Shown: positions 1-9,820 of the stretch, piece after piece
How the letters are laid out: every line of letters begins with the position of its first letter
How positions within the stretch are numbered: position 1 is the stretch's first letter
From: an uncultured Chlorobiaceae bacterium
GTDB lineage: Bacteria; Bacteroidota; Chlorobiia; Chlorobiales; Chlorobiaceae
Length of the DNA stretch: 64,000 nucleotides
Assembly (NCBI GenBank): GCA_903915955.1
Contig: CAIWUU010000174.1
Coordinates: 1-64,000 of the forward strand
Reading direction: 5' to 3'
The notes under the pieces: generated by a model
Database searches by the model: none
The model's input: only the letters and a program-made list of their open reading frames with translations
What the model was told of the DNA's origin: nothing
Translations under genes and position numbers: made by a program

Positions 1-140
1 ACTAACGTGAGCTGCTTGAACTTGCGCTTATACATTATTTTTCAGGTGCAAGGGTTTTGGGCTATTTCCTCCATTTTACCTGCACAAATATATGAAAAAT
101 ATAGATTTAATCAAATATAAAATATAGCTTTAGCGCTTTT

Positions 141-332
141 TCAGCAGACCCTACTGATCTCATCGGCTTTGGTGGCAACACTGATAGAGGGCTTATCCAA
201 TACCACCCACACAACGCCATAAACGCCTCCAAATATCTGCACAGTTTTCATAAACTCGTTCAGTGGAGTACCGTCCATATCGGCATTAACCGCAAGGCGA
301 TTCAGGTTGTGGTTAAAATGGTGCGTCGTCAT
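141..332 (-). CDS. possible small protein, 63 aa, unknown
   Basis: This is an ATG-started frame whose first 20 bases overlap the 3' end of dnaB in another frame, followed by about 170 bases that are not part of dnaB. The product would have a polar N-terminus, one short hydrophobic stretch (about residues 32-45) and a charged C-terminus ending in Arg-Val-Cys. No family is recognised. The overlap arrangement is typical of translational coupling in this compact operon, but the upstream bases show no clear Shine-Dalgarno site. It could equally be a chance frame in the dnaB 3' region, so confidence is low. Confidence 0.3.
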   Translation of the reverse strand: MTTHHFNHNLNRLAVNADMDGTPLNEFMKTVQIFGGVYGVVWVVLDKPSISVATKADEISRVC

Positions 333-1836
333 GAGCAAGAAATGTGCTGCTCTTTGGTTTTTCTGTATCCGCCAGGGCAGGAAAATGGTGCTCTTGTTCA
401 TGGGAGGATCCGGGCTCTTCATGGCTGGTAATATACGCATTTGCTGTCGACTGAAAACGTCCGTAGTTTTTAAGGAAGAGTAGTCGTATATCTCCGATCG
501 GGCCGTTTCTCTGCTTTCCGATGACAATTTCAACAATATCTTTTGTGGATGAACCGTCTTCGAATGTTGTTTTGCCGTACATCTCTGGCCTGGAGAGGAA
601 CATGACCACATCGGCATCCTGTTCTATTGAGCCAGACTCCCTGAGGTCACTGAGTTGTGGCCTGCGGTCTCCCGATCGCTGTTCGACCGAACGGTTAAGC
701 TGAGCCAGGGCTATGACCGGAATATTCAGCTCCTTTGCAAGAGCTTTCAGTGATCGGGATATCTGTGCGATCTCCTGCTCACGGTTTGTTCTGCCATCCC
801 TGACTGGTGTCACCAACTGGAGGTAATCGACGACAAGCATGCCAATGTTGTGCTCCTGCTTCATGCGCCGGGTTTTGGCAGCAAGCTCCATAATGGAGAT
901 GCCTGGTGTATCGTCAATAAAGAGCTTGGCTTCATTGAGCTTGTCCATGCTGTTGATAATCCTGCCCATCATTTCAGGAGTTATACGGCCAGTTCGGACA
1001 AGCTGTGACTCAACGTAAGCTTCAGCGCACATGAGCCTTATGGCCAACTGCACCTCTGCCATTTCAAGGCTGAAAAAGAGAACCGGAGTATCGAAATCCA
1101 CAGCGGCATTGCGGGCAACAGCAAGCGCCAGTGCTGTTTTACCGGCGGAAGGCCTTGCTGCAATAATAATCATGTCGGAGGGTTGAAATCCGGCCGTAAG
1201 CTGATCAAGTTCGGAGAATCCAGAACCGACACCGGTCACCGATGATTGCGATGCTCTCAGGCTTTCCAGCATCCGAATGCCGTTTTTAACAAGCTCTTTG
1301 ATTAATGAAGCTTTCTTTTTGATGCCAGCCTGGGAGATATTGAAAAACTGCTGGGAGGCGTGTTCTACAAGATCAAAAATGTCCATTGAGGAGCTGTAGG
1401 CAGCGCCAGAAATTTTGGCCGATATGGAGATCATTCGCCGGTAGAGGTATTTCTCTTTTGCCAGGCGTGCATAGTACTCGATATTGGCTGCGCTGATCAC
1501 TTTGCCGGAAAGTTCAGCGAGGTAATGTCTTCCACCGACAGGCTCAAGCTCGTTCATTTTCAGCAGCTCTTCGCTGACGGTGATAATGTCAATAGCCTGC
1601 CGTTTATGATAGAGCTGCATCATCGCCTTGAAAATGATCTGGTGCCGCCGCTCATAAAAGACCTCTTCGCCGTTGTCGCCAAAAATCTGAATGACCTGTT
1701 CAATAGGGTCATCTTCAAGCAGAATACAGGCGAGAACCTCCTGTTCAATTTCAGTTGAATAGGGAGGGACTCGGCTCTCTTGACTGAAATCGATATCCTT
1801 GCTGAAATCTATGGCTACGGGTGCTTTTTTGATCAT
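313..1836 (-). CDS. dnaB: replicative DNA helicase DnaB
   Basis: Hexameric 5'-3' helicase that unwinds the replication fork and recruits primase. The 507-residue length is normal for the family. The N-terminal helical domain covers roughly residues 25-130, then a linker and a RecA-like motor domain with a Walker A motif (ARPSAGKT, residues 227-234) and a Walker B-like LVVDYLQL stretch further on. The conserved RLNRSVE-type segment appears here as AQLNRSVEQR, followed by LRESGSIEQDAD. There is no intein, although dnaB is a common intein site. The start codon overlaps the stop of the upstream uracil-DNA glycosylase gene by 4 bases, so the two are probably translationally coupled. Confidence 0.97.
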   Translation of the reverse strand: MIKKAPVAIDFSKDIDFSQESRVPPYSTEIEQEVLACILLEDDPIEQVIQIFGDNGEEVFYERRHQIIFKAMMQLYHKRQAIDIITVSEELLKMNELEPVGGRHYLAELSGKVISAANIEYYARLAKEKYLYRRMISISAKISGAAYSSSMDIFDLVEHASQQFFNISQAGIKKKASLIKELVKNGIRMLESLRASQSSVTGVGSGFSELDQLTAGFQPSDMIIIAARPSAGKTALALAVARNAAVDFDTPVLFFSLEMAEVQLAIRLMCAEAYVESQLVRTGRITPEMMGRIINSMDKLNEAKLFIDDTPGISIMELAAKTRRMKQEHNIGMLVVDYLQLVTPVRDGRTNREQEIAQISRSLKALAKELNIPVIALAQLNRSVEQRSGDRRPQLSDLRESGSIEQDADVVMFLSRPEMYGKTTFEDGSSTKDIVEIVIGKQRNGPIGDIRLLFLKNYGRFQSTANAYITSHEEPGSSHEQEHHFPALADTEKPKSSTFLAHDDAPF

Positions 1837-2486
1837 TCGTTAACTCTCTTTTCTGTCAGTTTCTCTTCGTCGCAGATTGTCGCGTAGTGACGCATCATGA
1901 CCTGAATATCTTCCCAGCATCCTTTTTTCCAATTGGGGTTTCGCAGCAGGGCCGCAGGATGATAGGTAATAAAACAGTCGTATCCTTTCCATTGTATCAA
2001 TTTCCCTCTCATGGTTCCGAGTGAAAGGGTATTACCAAGAATAGTGTTGGCAGCAACTTTTCCAAGCATCAGGATAACCTTTGGCTTGATAATCCTGAGT
2101 TGCTGGAGTAACCAGGGCATACAGTTCGCGATTTCATCGTTGAGAGGGTTCCGGTTGCCGGGTGGACGGCATTTCAGGATATTGCAGATATAGACCTCTT
2201 CGCGTCTGAAGCTGGCAGCCAGAAGAATTTTATCAAGGAGTTGACCAGATCTTCCCACAAAAGGCCTCCCTGAAGCATCTTCTTCCGCTCCCGGAGCCTC
2301 TCCGATAACTACCAGATGTGCCAAAGGGTTGCCTTCACCAAACACAAAATTAAGCCTGCTTCCGGCCAGCATACATTTGCTGCACGTTTTTGCTGTATCA
2401 AACAGGAGTGCCAGTTCTTCAGATTTCGAGGCCGAACCCTTTGAAGGTGTACTCTGTTCAGGTTTATCGAATAAAAAACCTTGCAT
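1833..2486 (-). CDS. uracil-DNA glycosylase, family 4 (Fe-S type)
   Basis: Base-excision repair enzyme that removes uracil from DNA. The protein has the family 4 signature GEAPGAEED (residues 62-70) and an HPAALLR motif near the C-terminus. Four cysteines (C35, C38, C106, C122) have the spacing expected for the 4Fe-4S cluster of type 4/5 enzymes. At 217 residues it is of usual length, with a short polar N-terminal extension. It sits between coaBC (22 bases upstream) and dnaB (4-base overlap), so it is likely cotranscribed with the helicase. The family assignment is firm; substrate range beyond uracil is not inferable. Confidence 0.93.
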   Translation of the reverse strand: MQGFLFDKPEQSTPSKGSASKSEELALLFDTAKTCSKCMLAGSRLNFVFGEGNPLAHLVVIGEAPGAEEDASGRPFVGRSGQLLDKILLAASFRREEVYICNILKCRPPGNRNPLNDEIANCMPWLLQQLRIIKPKVILMLGKVAANTILGNTLSLGTMRGKLIQWKGYDCFITYHPAALLRNPNWKKGCWEDIQVMMRHYATICDEEKLTEKRVNE

Positions 2487-2508
2487 GAAAATTGTGGGTT
2501 TTCAAGGG

Positions 2509-3738
2509 TTACTGCCGATTTTCGGGCAAGAGCCCTTCAATGGCATCAAGAAGCTTGCCTGCGGCTTCATCTTTGGTCAATTGCGGGAGTTCTGTTGTTA
2601 TTCCATTGCGTTGAATGAGTGTAAGAATATTTGTGTCAACATCAAAACCTGAGGTTTTCCGATCAAAAAAATTAAAAGCAATAAGATCAAGATTTTTTGA
2701 GACCAGTTTTTTTCGGGCATTCTCCAGGCCGCTTTGTGTTTCAAGCGCAAACCCTATGGCAAGCTGCTCGTCAGTTTTCTGTACACCGAATTCCGCAAGG
2801 ATATCTGGATTTTTAACAAGAACAAGCTCAATTTCCTCCGCTTCTTTTTTCATTTTCCCTTCATGAGGAGCCGCCGGACGATAATCGGAAACCGCGGCAG
2901 CGCTGATAAAGAGGCTGCAACTCTGGAAAAAGCCCTGAGCTATCGTATACATTTCCGCTGCACTTTCAACATCGAGTCGTTCTATCCCGGGTGGCGTTTC
3001 CAGATGAACCGGGCCAGTAATGAGCGTGACCTTTGCACCGCGTTTTGCAGCAGCGCGGGCGATGGCAAAACCCATTTTACCCGAAGAGTAGTTAGAGATG
3101 AACCGTACACCATCAATTTTTTCCCGTGTCGGACCTGCCGTTATCACGACCGATTTACCCGATAGTGGGGAGATTTGTGACATTGCCCGAAAAGCTTCCT
3201 CAAGAGAGGTAAGGATAGACTCCGGCTCGGGCATACGGCCAAGTCCGCATTGGCCAGAGGCAAGTTCTCCGCTGTCAGGACTGATGACACTGCATCCCTG
3301 GGATGAGAGAGTTTTGATATTTCTCTGAACAGAAGGGGACAGGAACATCTGGCCGTCCATTGAGGGAAAGATAAGCGTCGGCTTACCTGGTCGCAGCGTT
3401 ATAAAGCAGGTGGTGAGCATGTCGTCACAAAGCCCGGCACAGAGCTTGGCCAACGTATGTGCTGTTGCTGGTGCAATCACAAGGGCATCAGCCCATTCGC
3501 CAAGGGAGATGTGGCTTGTATAGTCTGTGTTTCTGGTATCAGTTGGTGGAAATATTGTTCGATATACCGGTTCACCGGAAACAGTTGCCAGTGCCAGTTC
3601 ACTGACAAATCGGGTACCTCCCTCACTGAGTGCAACTCTGACGTTTGCACCTCTTTTTTTTAACAGCCGCACCAATTGCGGTGTTTTATAGGCGGCAATG
3701 CCTCCGCTGATACCGACGATGATATTTTTTCCTCTCAA
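2509..3738 (-). CDS. coaBC: bifunctional CoaBC (phosphopantothenoylcysteine synthetase/decarboxylase)
   Basis: Catalyses two steps of coenzyme A synthesis: coupling 4'-phosphopantothenate to cysteine (CoaB) and decarboxylating the product (CoaC). The N-terminal flavodoxin-like CoaC half carries GISGGIAAYK (residues 9-18), the catalytic His (H76 in TSHISLG) and the active-site Cys (C164 in GQCGLGRM). The usual PxMNxxM substrate clamp reads PSMDGQM here, with Asp in place of Asn, a variant I recall from Bacteroidetes-type enzymes. The CoaB half begins near residue 193 with VVITAGPTREKIDGVRFI and SNYSSGKMG. The 409-residue length is typical. It lies in the leftward run between tamB and the glycosylase gene. 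Confidence 0.95.
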   Translation of the reverse strand: MRGKNIIVGISGGIAAYKTPQLVRLLKKRGANVRVALSEGGTRFVSELALATVSGEPVYRTIFPPTDTRNTDYTSHISLGEWADALVIAPATAHTLAKLCAGLCDDMLTTCFITLRPGKPTLIFPSMDGQMFLSPSVQRNIKTLSSQGCSVISPDSGELASGQCGLGRMPEPESILTSLEEAFRAMSQISPLSGKSVVITAGPTREKIDGVRFISNYSSGKMGFAIARAAAKRGAKVTLITGPVHLETPPGIERLDVESAAEMYTIAQGFFQSCSLFISAAAVSDYRPAAPHEGKMKKEAEEIELVLVKNPDILAEFGVQKTDEQLAIGFALETQSGLENARKKLVSKNLDLIAFNFFDRKTSGFDVDTNILTLIQRNGITTELPQLTKDEAAGKLLDAIEGLLPENRQ

Positions 3739-3799
3739 AACGTGACTTCCTTATTTATTGAAGAGTTGTTCTGGGGCAATTTACGAAAACTACAATGAT

Positions 3800-6700
3800 T
3801 TATCTCTTCTTGTCGGATGAAGGGATGATGCGTTTCCAGAACTCTTCCCACGAGTGGAATCGTTCTTTGTATGAGAGGCTGATGCCCAAGGTTTCTGCAG
3901 GTTTCTGAAGATTGGAGCTGTAAGTGGTAATTCCGTTTTGCCCAAAAGAGCGTGATGCTTCAAAGTAGACTTTCGGAGTAATCCGGTATTCAATTTTTTG
4001 AGCGGTACCATAGTAATCGGATAAGGCAGCTCCACCCAGGTCGGTAGAGCTGCCGGTGCCGATAAATCGGACCTTACCCTTGGTCCCCGGCACGCTGAGT
4101 GCAAAATAAAGATCAAGCCCACTCAGCGTGCCGCTATTATTGACACCTACATTGACGTTAAAGCTTTCAAGTCCGCCGATATCCTGAATAACTCTGGATA
4201 TTCTGGAAGAGAGAATACCTGTACCAGCAGAAAATCCTGCGCTTGATACTGCAATATTGGTGAGCTGGCCGCTGGTTCCAGGTCGGGCATACCACTGTTT
4301 TGCAAGGAGCATGGAGATAACGTTCAGCTCCGCATTGGGGTCAATCTGGCTTGCATATTTCCCGATCATATTCACTGATGCGTAAGGCTGGGTCTGTTCA
4401 TTAAGGTAATAACCCATGGTAACCTGAGGGTTATTAAGGGAGCCTGTGATGGCAAGGAGCATATTTACCTGATCCCGGTCGCCGTTCTGCTGGTTTGAAG
4501 CATTCACGTACTTGCTTCCGTAAAGGTTATCCATGATGCCACTACGAATGTCAACATTGTTCCAGGTGATTGTTCCTCCATCCTGCAAGTCAAAGTTGGA
4601 GTTGGAAAATTTATATTTCCCATCAATAATATTGACCGATCCAAAAAGGCGATATTGCTGATTGTTCTTGTTAACTATCAGAGAGAGATTGTTGATTGAA
4701 GTTTCAAGTTGTTCTCCTCTGTTGCTATCAAAAATCATGGTATACTTGAGCGGTTCAACACTGCTCAGCTTCAATTCTTGAATCTGCAGAATATCGATAA
4801 GTGAGTGATAAAACTCCGCAGGTTTTGCCTGCGTTATATTGTTCCCGGAATTTTGAGCAGTCACAACCTTATTGTAACGGGGCATAATTTCAATAAACTT
4901 GTCGGCGCCGACATATTTTGCACTCTCGTTTGCTCCCGATCGGTAAAGAGAAAAATCTGCAGCATCAATTCTCATCTCTCCCTCAACAACAGGTGCTGAG
5001 AGTTTGCCGTGAACACGAATGTTGTTTGTTGTCCCGGTAATACTTCCAAACGAGGTTTCATCCTGGTTGTCTTTTTTATTAAATAACAGCAATTTTTCAG
5101 TCTTTGCTGTAAGGGATAGCGCACTGGGTTTCAGTTTTTCAAGCATCACAACTCCATTGATGACACCACTGCCCTGCACGTTATCGCTGATGGTTATCTC
5201 CCGCAGTTCGATACCATTTGGTGTGACAAGGGCGTCTCCGTTGAGCAGGTAAGATACTTGAGTCGGTTCAATTTTAATTTTTGTATTACGCAGACGACTG
5301 GTCATGGAGATGTCTGGTTTTGACATTCTCCCCTGGATTTGAAGTGTTGTCGGTATAATGCCTTCAACGGAGGTAACTATCGGAAACAGAAGCTCAATAA
5401 ACTTGGCAGAAAGGTTATCAGAACGGAACGATGCGTTTATGGGTAGTTGTTCCGTTACATTGAGTTGCAGGGGAAAGTAGCTGATAACAACCGGAATTGT
5501 TCCTTCTCCATCGATAGTACTGATTGCTGTTACGCTTTTTTCTGAACTTGTTTCCGATAGTGGGCCACTGCTGTGTATGTCAAAACGAAGTTGATTACCG
5601 TTGTGAATTCCGCTTCCTTTTACTTCTCCAATAGTCAACTTGTCATAACGGATCTTCTCTCCGGTGATGTTGAACGAGCTCTTTTTTGAGCCTGGCTCGC
5701 CACTGACCATCAAAGAGGCATTGATGCGTCCTGAAATTTTTTCGAGAGAGGGATTTGGAGCAAACCGATTCAGCTCGTTGATATCAAAATTGTTCAAGGT
5801 GCACAAAAAATTGCCGGGGAGGGAATTGCTGAGTTCTCCGTCAAATATCGCCTGTTGTAATCCCTTTGTTATCGTGAAATTGTTAAACTTTGCCGATGTT
5901 TTTCCCACCATAACATTCGAGTTATCTGCTGTCAGCCATATTCCGGAAGCGTCTTTCAACGAGAGGTGTTTAAAGAGGATCTCATAGTTGTTATTATTTT
6001 TTGTTGCGGTAAATTTTACAGACAAGCTCTGGGCTGGATCGGGTATTGCAAGGTCAACAGCAGCTTCAAGATGAGCTGTAGAATAGATGCCTGAAAAAAG
6101 AGCATTACCAATGTTTTTGCCTGCAACAGTAATTGATTCAACCTTGCCTGATACCGATGCTTGTGGTATTCCAAGGCTGTTGCAATCCAATCCGAGCTCC
6201 ATGGAGAGTTTTTTTAGAAAAAAATCATTATGGGCGTGCAAGCTTGAAAGGTCAATAAGAGTGTTTATCGAACATTGTCCGTTTTTGTATGCAACCCTTC
6301 CTTCTGCCCTGCCTTGAAGAGCGAATTTTTGTACAGGCCACAGAAGTACCAAAGGTGAAATATCTTTGACGTTGATTCGGTAATTGATGGTGATTGGTCT
6401 TTTGAGTGTATTTTCCGACGTGAGCGGAGCCGCAACTGTTGTGGGCCAGATATTTTGTGCGCTTATTTCTCGCATAACACCTGAACTGGCAAATTGGCCC
6501 GCATGGATCAGCTCTTCAAACGAGTAATCTCCCTCAGCAATAACATCAATAAAATCGCTGCTTATTTTTGCAAGTGAAGATGTTGCATTCTGTACAATTT
6601 CGAGCGAGGCTTTGGATTGCTCCGTCAGCTCAAACCCGTTGATCAAAGAGGGTGAAAACTGTATGGAGGCAGCAATATTGAGCATTTTTGGATTAAAACC

Positions 6701-8338
6701 CGAACCTTGAAGGCTAAAAACTCCGTTGAGGTCGGTTGTGAGATCTTTTGAATCAATAATGGTTAAAAGATTGAGTTTTACTGCTTTGCCGGAAGCTCGG
6801 TACCGGGGTAATTCATTCGCCCAGTCTATCTCGGAGTCAAGCGCAAAGCTTGTCTGGTTGTTTTTAAGAAACAGAGCACTCTTCAGTAGTTTGTTGCTAT
6901 ATAATGCTGATACCGTGCCTTCCTGAAGCTGCTGATTATGCCAGAAAGAATCTTTAAGCTTCATGTCCAATTTTAATTGACTGAGCTCATTGTTGCTTGC
7001 TCTCGCCTCAAAACTGCCGGAAGCGTTGATAAGACTTTTTTTGTTGCCAGCGTCAATAAATGTGTGAGGCTTTACATTTTTAAGTTCGATTGTACCATTG
7101 CTGCCGAATTGTCCCGCTTCTTTCCTCGAAATTTCTCCGCTTAGTGACACATCGCCAACAGCAGAGAGTATCGTTACATCTGTTTTAACTGCCTCCAGTG
7201 TTCCCTTTGCCGTGCCCAAAAATGTGATGTCTCCTGTTTTTCTGGCAACCTCTGTTTGTGTTCTCTCTTTCAGATATGATTCAATAAAAGGAAGAGCGAT
7301 TTTTGAACTGTCGCATTTCAGATCATAAGCAAAGGCATTGCTGCTTTGCGGGTTAAGCAGGTTTCCTTTTATTGCTATTTTACTCTCGGCATGGGTCAGC
7401 AGTGCATCAATAATTTCAATATCGTCCATTTTGCCCCTGACGTTACCCTTGAGGGTATAGAGCCCTGCGGGTATTTCAAGTTTGGGGTAGAAACGCTTCA
7501 TGTCGTCGGTATCAAGGGAGATCTCCTGAATGTTCAGAAATGAATTACTGAGGTTGAGCTCTTTTTGCCGTTCACGGGAAAAGATGTTGAAGTGGTCAAG
7601 TGTTGCCGACAGTTCGGCGTGGCTTTTATTGCTTTTGACTTTAAGGGATAGTACCTCTGATCGGGTTTCAGAAAAGAGAAATTGTCCTGAAGCCTCTTGT
7701 AATGAGATGTTGCGCTGAGGAATGGTGAGCTGTAACCTGGCAAGTTTTCCTTTAACAAGCTTTTTCTTGAAGGTGAATTCTGACAGCTCAAGCTTGATAT
7801 TCTTTATGCTGAATTGCCCGCTATCCGGATGAGTGCTGTTTCCGGAATATGAGATTGTACTGTTGTTGATCTGCATTGATTTGCAGAAAAAATGATCCAG
7901 CAATGTCTTCGTCGAATCGGCATCTCGGCGGTTAAAAATACGCTCCAGGTTAAGCTTGCCGTTTTTCTGTTGAATAATTCTGGTGTTGAGGTAATCGGCT
8001 TTGAGCAGTGGCAAATACAGGGATCTGAAATCAGGCCGCAGAAGCGAAAAAATATTGATTTTTATGGAGATGGAGCGAGCTTCAAGGGCCGGTGTTTTTT
8101 CCCCGATACCATAAATACGGGGGTGGATCAGAAGAACATTGTTCGGAAACTTCAGGTGCAGCTCCTGCAATTCAACTCGACCAAAAAATTTCTCCCCAAA
8201 AAGCTTGATAATCCGATCTTTGACAAGCAGGTCAAGCAGTCCGCTGTTCAGCACAATCATCACCGAGAGTGACAACAGCAGTGTGACTGCCGAAACTACG
8301 GTGAGTAGTCTGAGGATGTAGTGTTTAATTCGTTCCAC
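3800..8338 (-). CDS. tamB: TamB-like translocation and assembly module protein (DUF490)
   Basis: A 1512-residue AsmA/TamB-superfamily protein anchored by one N-terminal membrane segment (about residues 10-35), with a long beta-rich periplasmic body. TamB-type proteins bridge the inner and outer membranes and take part in outer-membrane protein assembly and/or phospholipid transport. The last 350 or so residues match the conserved TamB C-terminal domain, with repeated short beta-strand patterns such as DGGTITWNNVDIR and QVTMGYYLNEQ, and the predicted amphipathic end. Size and architecture fit Gram-negative TamB. The gene stops 61 bases before coaBC and starts 6 bases after the rfaE2-like gene. 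The partner BamA is encoded separately near 38.9-41.4 kb. Confidence 0.9.
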   Translation of the reverse strand: MERIKHYILRLLTVVSAVTLLLSLSVMIVLNSGLLDLLVKDRIIKLFGEKFFGRVELQELHLKFPNNVLLIHPRIYGIGEKTPALEARSISIKINIFSLLRPDFRSLYLPLLKADYLNTRIIQQKNGKLNLERIFNRRDADSTKTLLDHFFCKSMQINNSTISYSGNSTHPDSGQFSIKNIKLELSEFTFKKKLVKGKLARLQLTIPQRNISLQEASGQFLFSETRSEVLSLKVKSNKSHAELSATLDHFNIFSRERQKELNLSNSFLNIQEISLDTDDMKRFYPKLEIPAGLYTLKGNVRGKMDDIEIIDALLTHAESKIAIKGNLLNPQSSNAFAYDLKCDSSKIALPFIESYLKERTQTEVARKTGDITFLGTAKGTLEAVKTDVTILSAVGDVSLSGEISRKEAGQFGSNGTIELKNVKPHTFIDAGNKKSLINASGSFEARASNNELSQLKLDMKLKDSFWHNQQLQEGTVSALYSNKLLKSALFLKNNQTSFALDSEIDWANELPRYRASGKAVKLNLLTIIDSKDLTTDLNGVFSLQGSGFNPKMLNIAASIQFSPSLINGFELTEQSKASLEIVQNATSSLAKISSDFIDVIAEGDYSFEELIHAGQFASSGVMREISAQNIWPTTVAAPLTSENTLKRPITINYRINVKDISPLVLLWPVQKFALQGRAEGRVAYKNGQCSINTLIDLSSLHAHNDFFLKKLSMELGLDCNSLGIPQASVSGKVESITVAGKNIGNALFSGIYSTAHLEAAVDLAIPDPAQSLSVKFTATKNNNNYEILFKHLSLKDASGIWLTADNSNVMVGKTSAKFNNFTITKGLQQAIFDGELSNSLPGNFLCTLNNFDINELNRFAPNPSLEKISGRINASLMVSGEPGSKKSSFNITGEKIRYDKLTIGEVKGSGIHNGNQLRFDIHSSGPLSETSSEKSVTAISTIDGEGTIPVVISYFPLQLNVTEQLPINASFRSDNLSAKFIELLFPIVTSVEGIIPTTLQIQGRMSKPDISMTSRLRNTKIKIEPTQVSYLLNGDALVTPNGIELREITISDNVQGSGVINGVVMLEKLKPSALSLTAKTEKLLLFNKKDNQDETSFGSITGTTNNIRVHGKLSAPVVEGEMRIDAADFSLYRSGANESAKYVGADKFIEIMPRYNKVVTAQNSGNNITQAKPAEFYHSLIDILQIQELKLSSVEPLKYTMIFDSNRGEQLETSINNLSLIVNKNNQQYRLFGSVNIIDGKYKFSNSNFDLQDGGTITWNNVDIRSGIMDNLYGSKYVNASNQQNGDRDQVNMLLAITGSLNNPQVTMGYYLNEQTQPYASVNMIGKYASQIDPNAELNVISMLLAKQWYARPGTSGQLTNIAVSSAGFSAGTGILSSRISRVIQDIGGLESFNVNVGVNNSGTLSGLDLYFALSVPGTKGKVRFIGTGSSTDLGGAALSDYYGTAQKIEYRITPKVYFEASRSFGQNGITTYSSNLQKPAETLGISLSYKERFHSWEEFWKRIIPSSDKKR

Positions 8339-8344
8339 CGCTGA

Positions 8345-8830
8345 TTAAGAGTAACGCTGAAGAATTTTTTCTATAATACCACTTGTTGAACGGCCTTCAA
8401 GCAAGGGTAATGTCAATACTTTCCCGCCATTTGCAAGGATTGTTCTGGCCCCGGCAATACGCTCAATATCCCAGTCAGCTCCTTTGACAAGAATGTCTGG
8501 TAACAGCATGCCGATCAACTCTTCGGGGGTCTCTTCATCAAAGAGTGTTACAGCATCAATCATACGGAGAGCAGAGAGCACAAAAGCCCGGTCTGTTTCA
8601 GCGCAGACAGGCCTGTTCTGGCCTTTTAAACGTCGGACTGAAGCGTCACTGTTCAACCCGATCAGCAGTACATCCCCAAGCTTTCTTGCTTCTGTCAGAT
8701 ATTCGACATGTCCAGCATGAAGTATATCAAAACAGCCATTCGAAAAGACAACTTTTTTTCCTGAAGATTGCCATGCACGAACTTTTTCAAGAGCTTCATG
8801 TTGGGTTATCAGCTTTTTGGAAGCGATCAT
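8345..8830 (-). CDS. rfaE2: RfaE2-type heptose 1-phosphate adenylyltransferase
   Basis: Nucleotidyltransferase of the cytidylyltransferase-like superfamily. It most likely adenylylates D-glycero-beta-D-manno-heptose 1-phosphate in the ADP-heptose route for lipopolysaccharide core. Diagnostic motifs are SNGCFDILHAGH (HxGH at residues 38-41) and a C-terminal GRSTSGIIEKI nucleotide-binding signature. The stand-alone form lacks the RfaE1 kinase domain. I place the start at the ATG at 8830 (161 aa); a TTG nine codons upstream would extend it but adds residues not typical of the family. It is the first gene of the leftward rfaE2-tamB-coaBC run and diverges from the acyltransferase gene at 8918. Confidence 0.9.
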   Translation of the reverse strand: MIASKKLITQHEALEKVRAWQSSGKKVVFSNGCFDILHAGHVEYLTEARKLGDVLLIGLNSDASVRRLKGQNRPVCAETDRAFVLSALRMIDAVTLFDEETPEELIGMLLPDILVKGADWDIERIAGARTILANGGKVLTLPLLEGRSTSGIIEKILQRYS

Positions 8831-8917
8831 AGTGTTCAAAAAAGATAAATTGCACAATATTGCTATCTAATTTAGTGTATACTCTTCTATTGTCCGCATG
8901 ATAAACGACTTGCTCTT

Positions 8918-9820
8918 ATGGCGCGTAGGTGGGGGAAAAATAAGAAGTTTCTGCAAAAGGTGTTTTATACCCTTATCATGACGCTTGGCGTTTTGGTCAG
9001 GAGCATCAGTCGCGAAACATCAACAGCCATCGCCCGTTTTTTTGGGGATGTTGGTTATGATTTTCTTAAAATAAGAAGGGAGCTTGTTAATCAGAACCTT
9101 GCGCTCACTTTTCCTGAAAAAAGCCTCTCTGAAATTAGTACCATTGCTCGTCACGTTTACCGCAACCAGGCTGAGAATGTGATTGAAATGCTTCGTCTGC
9201 CCATGATAAAAACCACAGCAGATGCTGCGCTGTTGTTAGATATTGATGCCAGTGAGTTTTTAGCAAAAACAATTGTTAAAAAAAAGGGGGGAGTACTTCT
9301 CTCTGCACATTTCGGTAACTGGGAACTGTTTGCGCTCTGTGCTGGCTTACTTGTCACTCCTGTAACAATTGTTGTAAAAAGACTGAAAAATCCTGAAATA
9401 GACCAGCAGATCAACACTTGGAGAACTATGCATGGGAACAGGATTGTCTATAAAGGGCAGGCTCTTCGTGAGGGCATGAGAACGCTTAAAAATGGTGGTA
9501 TTTTATCTGTTCTTGGTGATCAGTCTGACCCTGGAGGCTCTTTTTATACTGAATTTCTTGGCCGTCGAACCTCAGTGTTTCTTGGCCCGGCTTATCTTGC
9601 CCTTAAAGCGGGAGTTCCACTTTTCGTCGGTATGTGCCGCCGAATCGGTGATGGCCGCTACATTGTTGAGTGTGAAGAGATTGACATGACAGGTCTCGGA
9701 ACAGCCAAAACAGATGCCGAAGAGCTTGCCCGCCGCTATACCAAAGTACTTGAACGCTATATTTACCAGTATCCCGAAGAGTGGTTCTGGTTGCACAACA
9801 GGTGGAAGCGTGCCGGATGA
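8918..9820 (+). CDS. LpxL/HtrB-type lipid A acyltransferase
   Basis: Inner-membrane acyltransferase that likely adds a secondary acyl chain to lipid A. It carries the HxxxxE catalytic motif as HFGNWE (residues 131-136), preceded by a hydrophobic strand, and later GDQSDPGG and the EWFWLHNRW-like ending that typifies lauroyl/myristoyl acyltransferases. The N-terminus has a basic stretch followed by a membrane-associated hydrophobic segment (about residues 12-30). Length (300 aa) matches the family. The gene diverges from the rfaE2-like gene, placing two lipopolysaccharide genes back to back. Acyl-chain specificity and the position acylated cannot be read from sequence. Confidence 0.9.
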   Translation: MARRWGKNKKFLQKVFYTLIMTLGVLVRSISRETSTAIARFFGDVGYDFLKIRRELVNQNLALTFPEKSLSEISTIARHVYRNQAENVIEMLRLPMIKTTADAALLLDIDASEFLAKTIVKKKGGVLLSAHFGNWELFALCAGLLVTPVTIVVKRLKNPEIDQQINTWRTMHGNRIVYKGQALREGMRTLKNGGILSVLGDQSDPGGSFYTEFLGRRTSVFLGPAYLALKAGVPLFVGMCRRIGDGRYIVECEEIDMTGLGTAKTDAEELARRYTKVLERYIYQYPEEWFWLHNRWKRAG

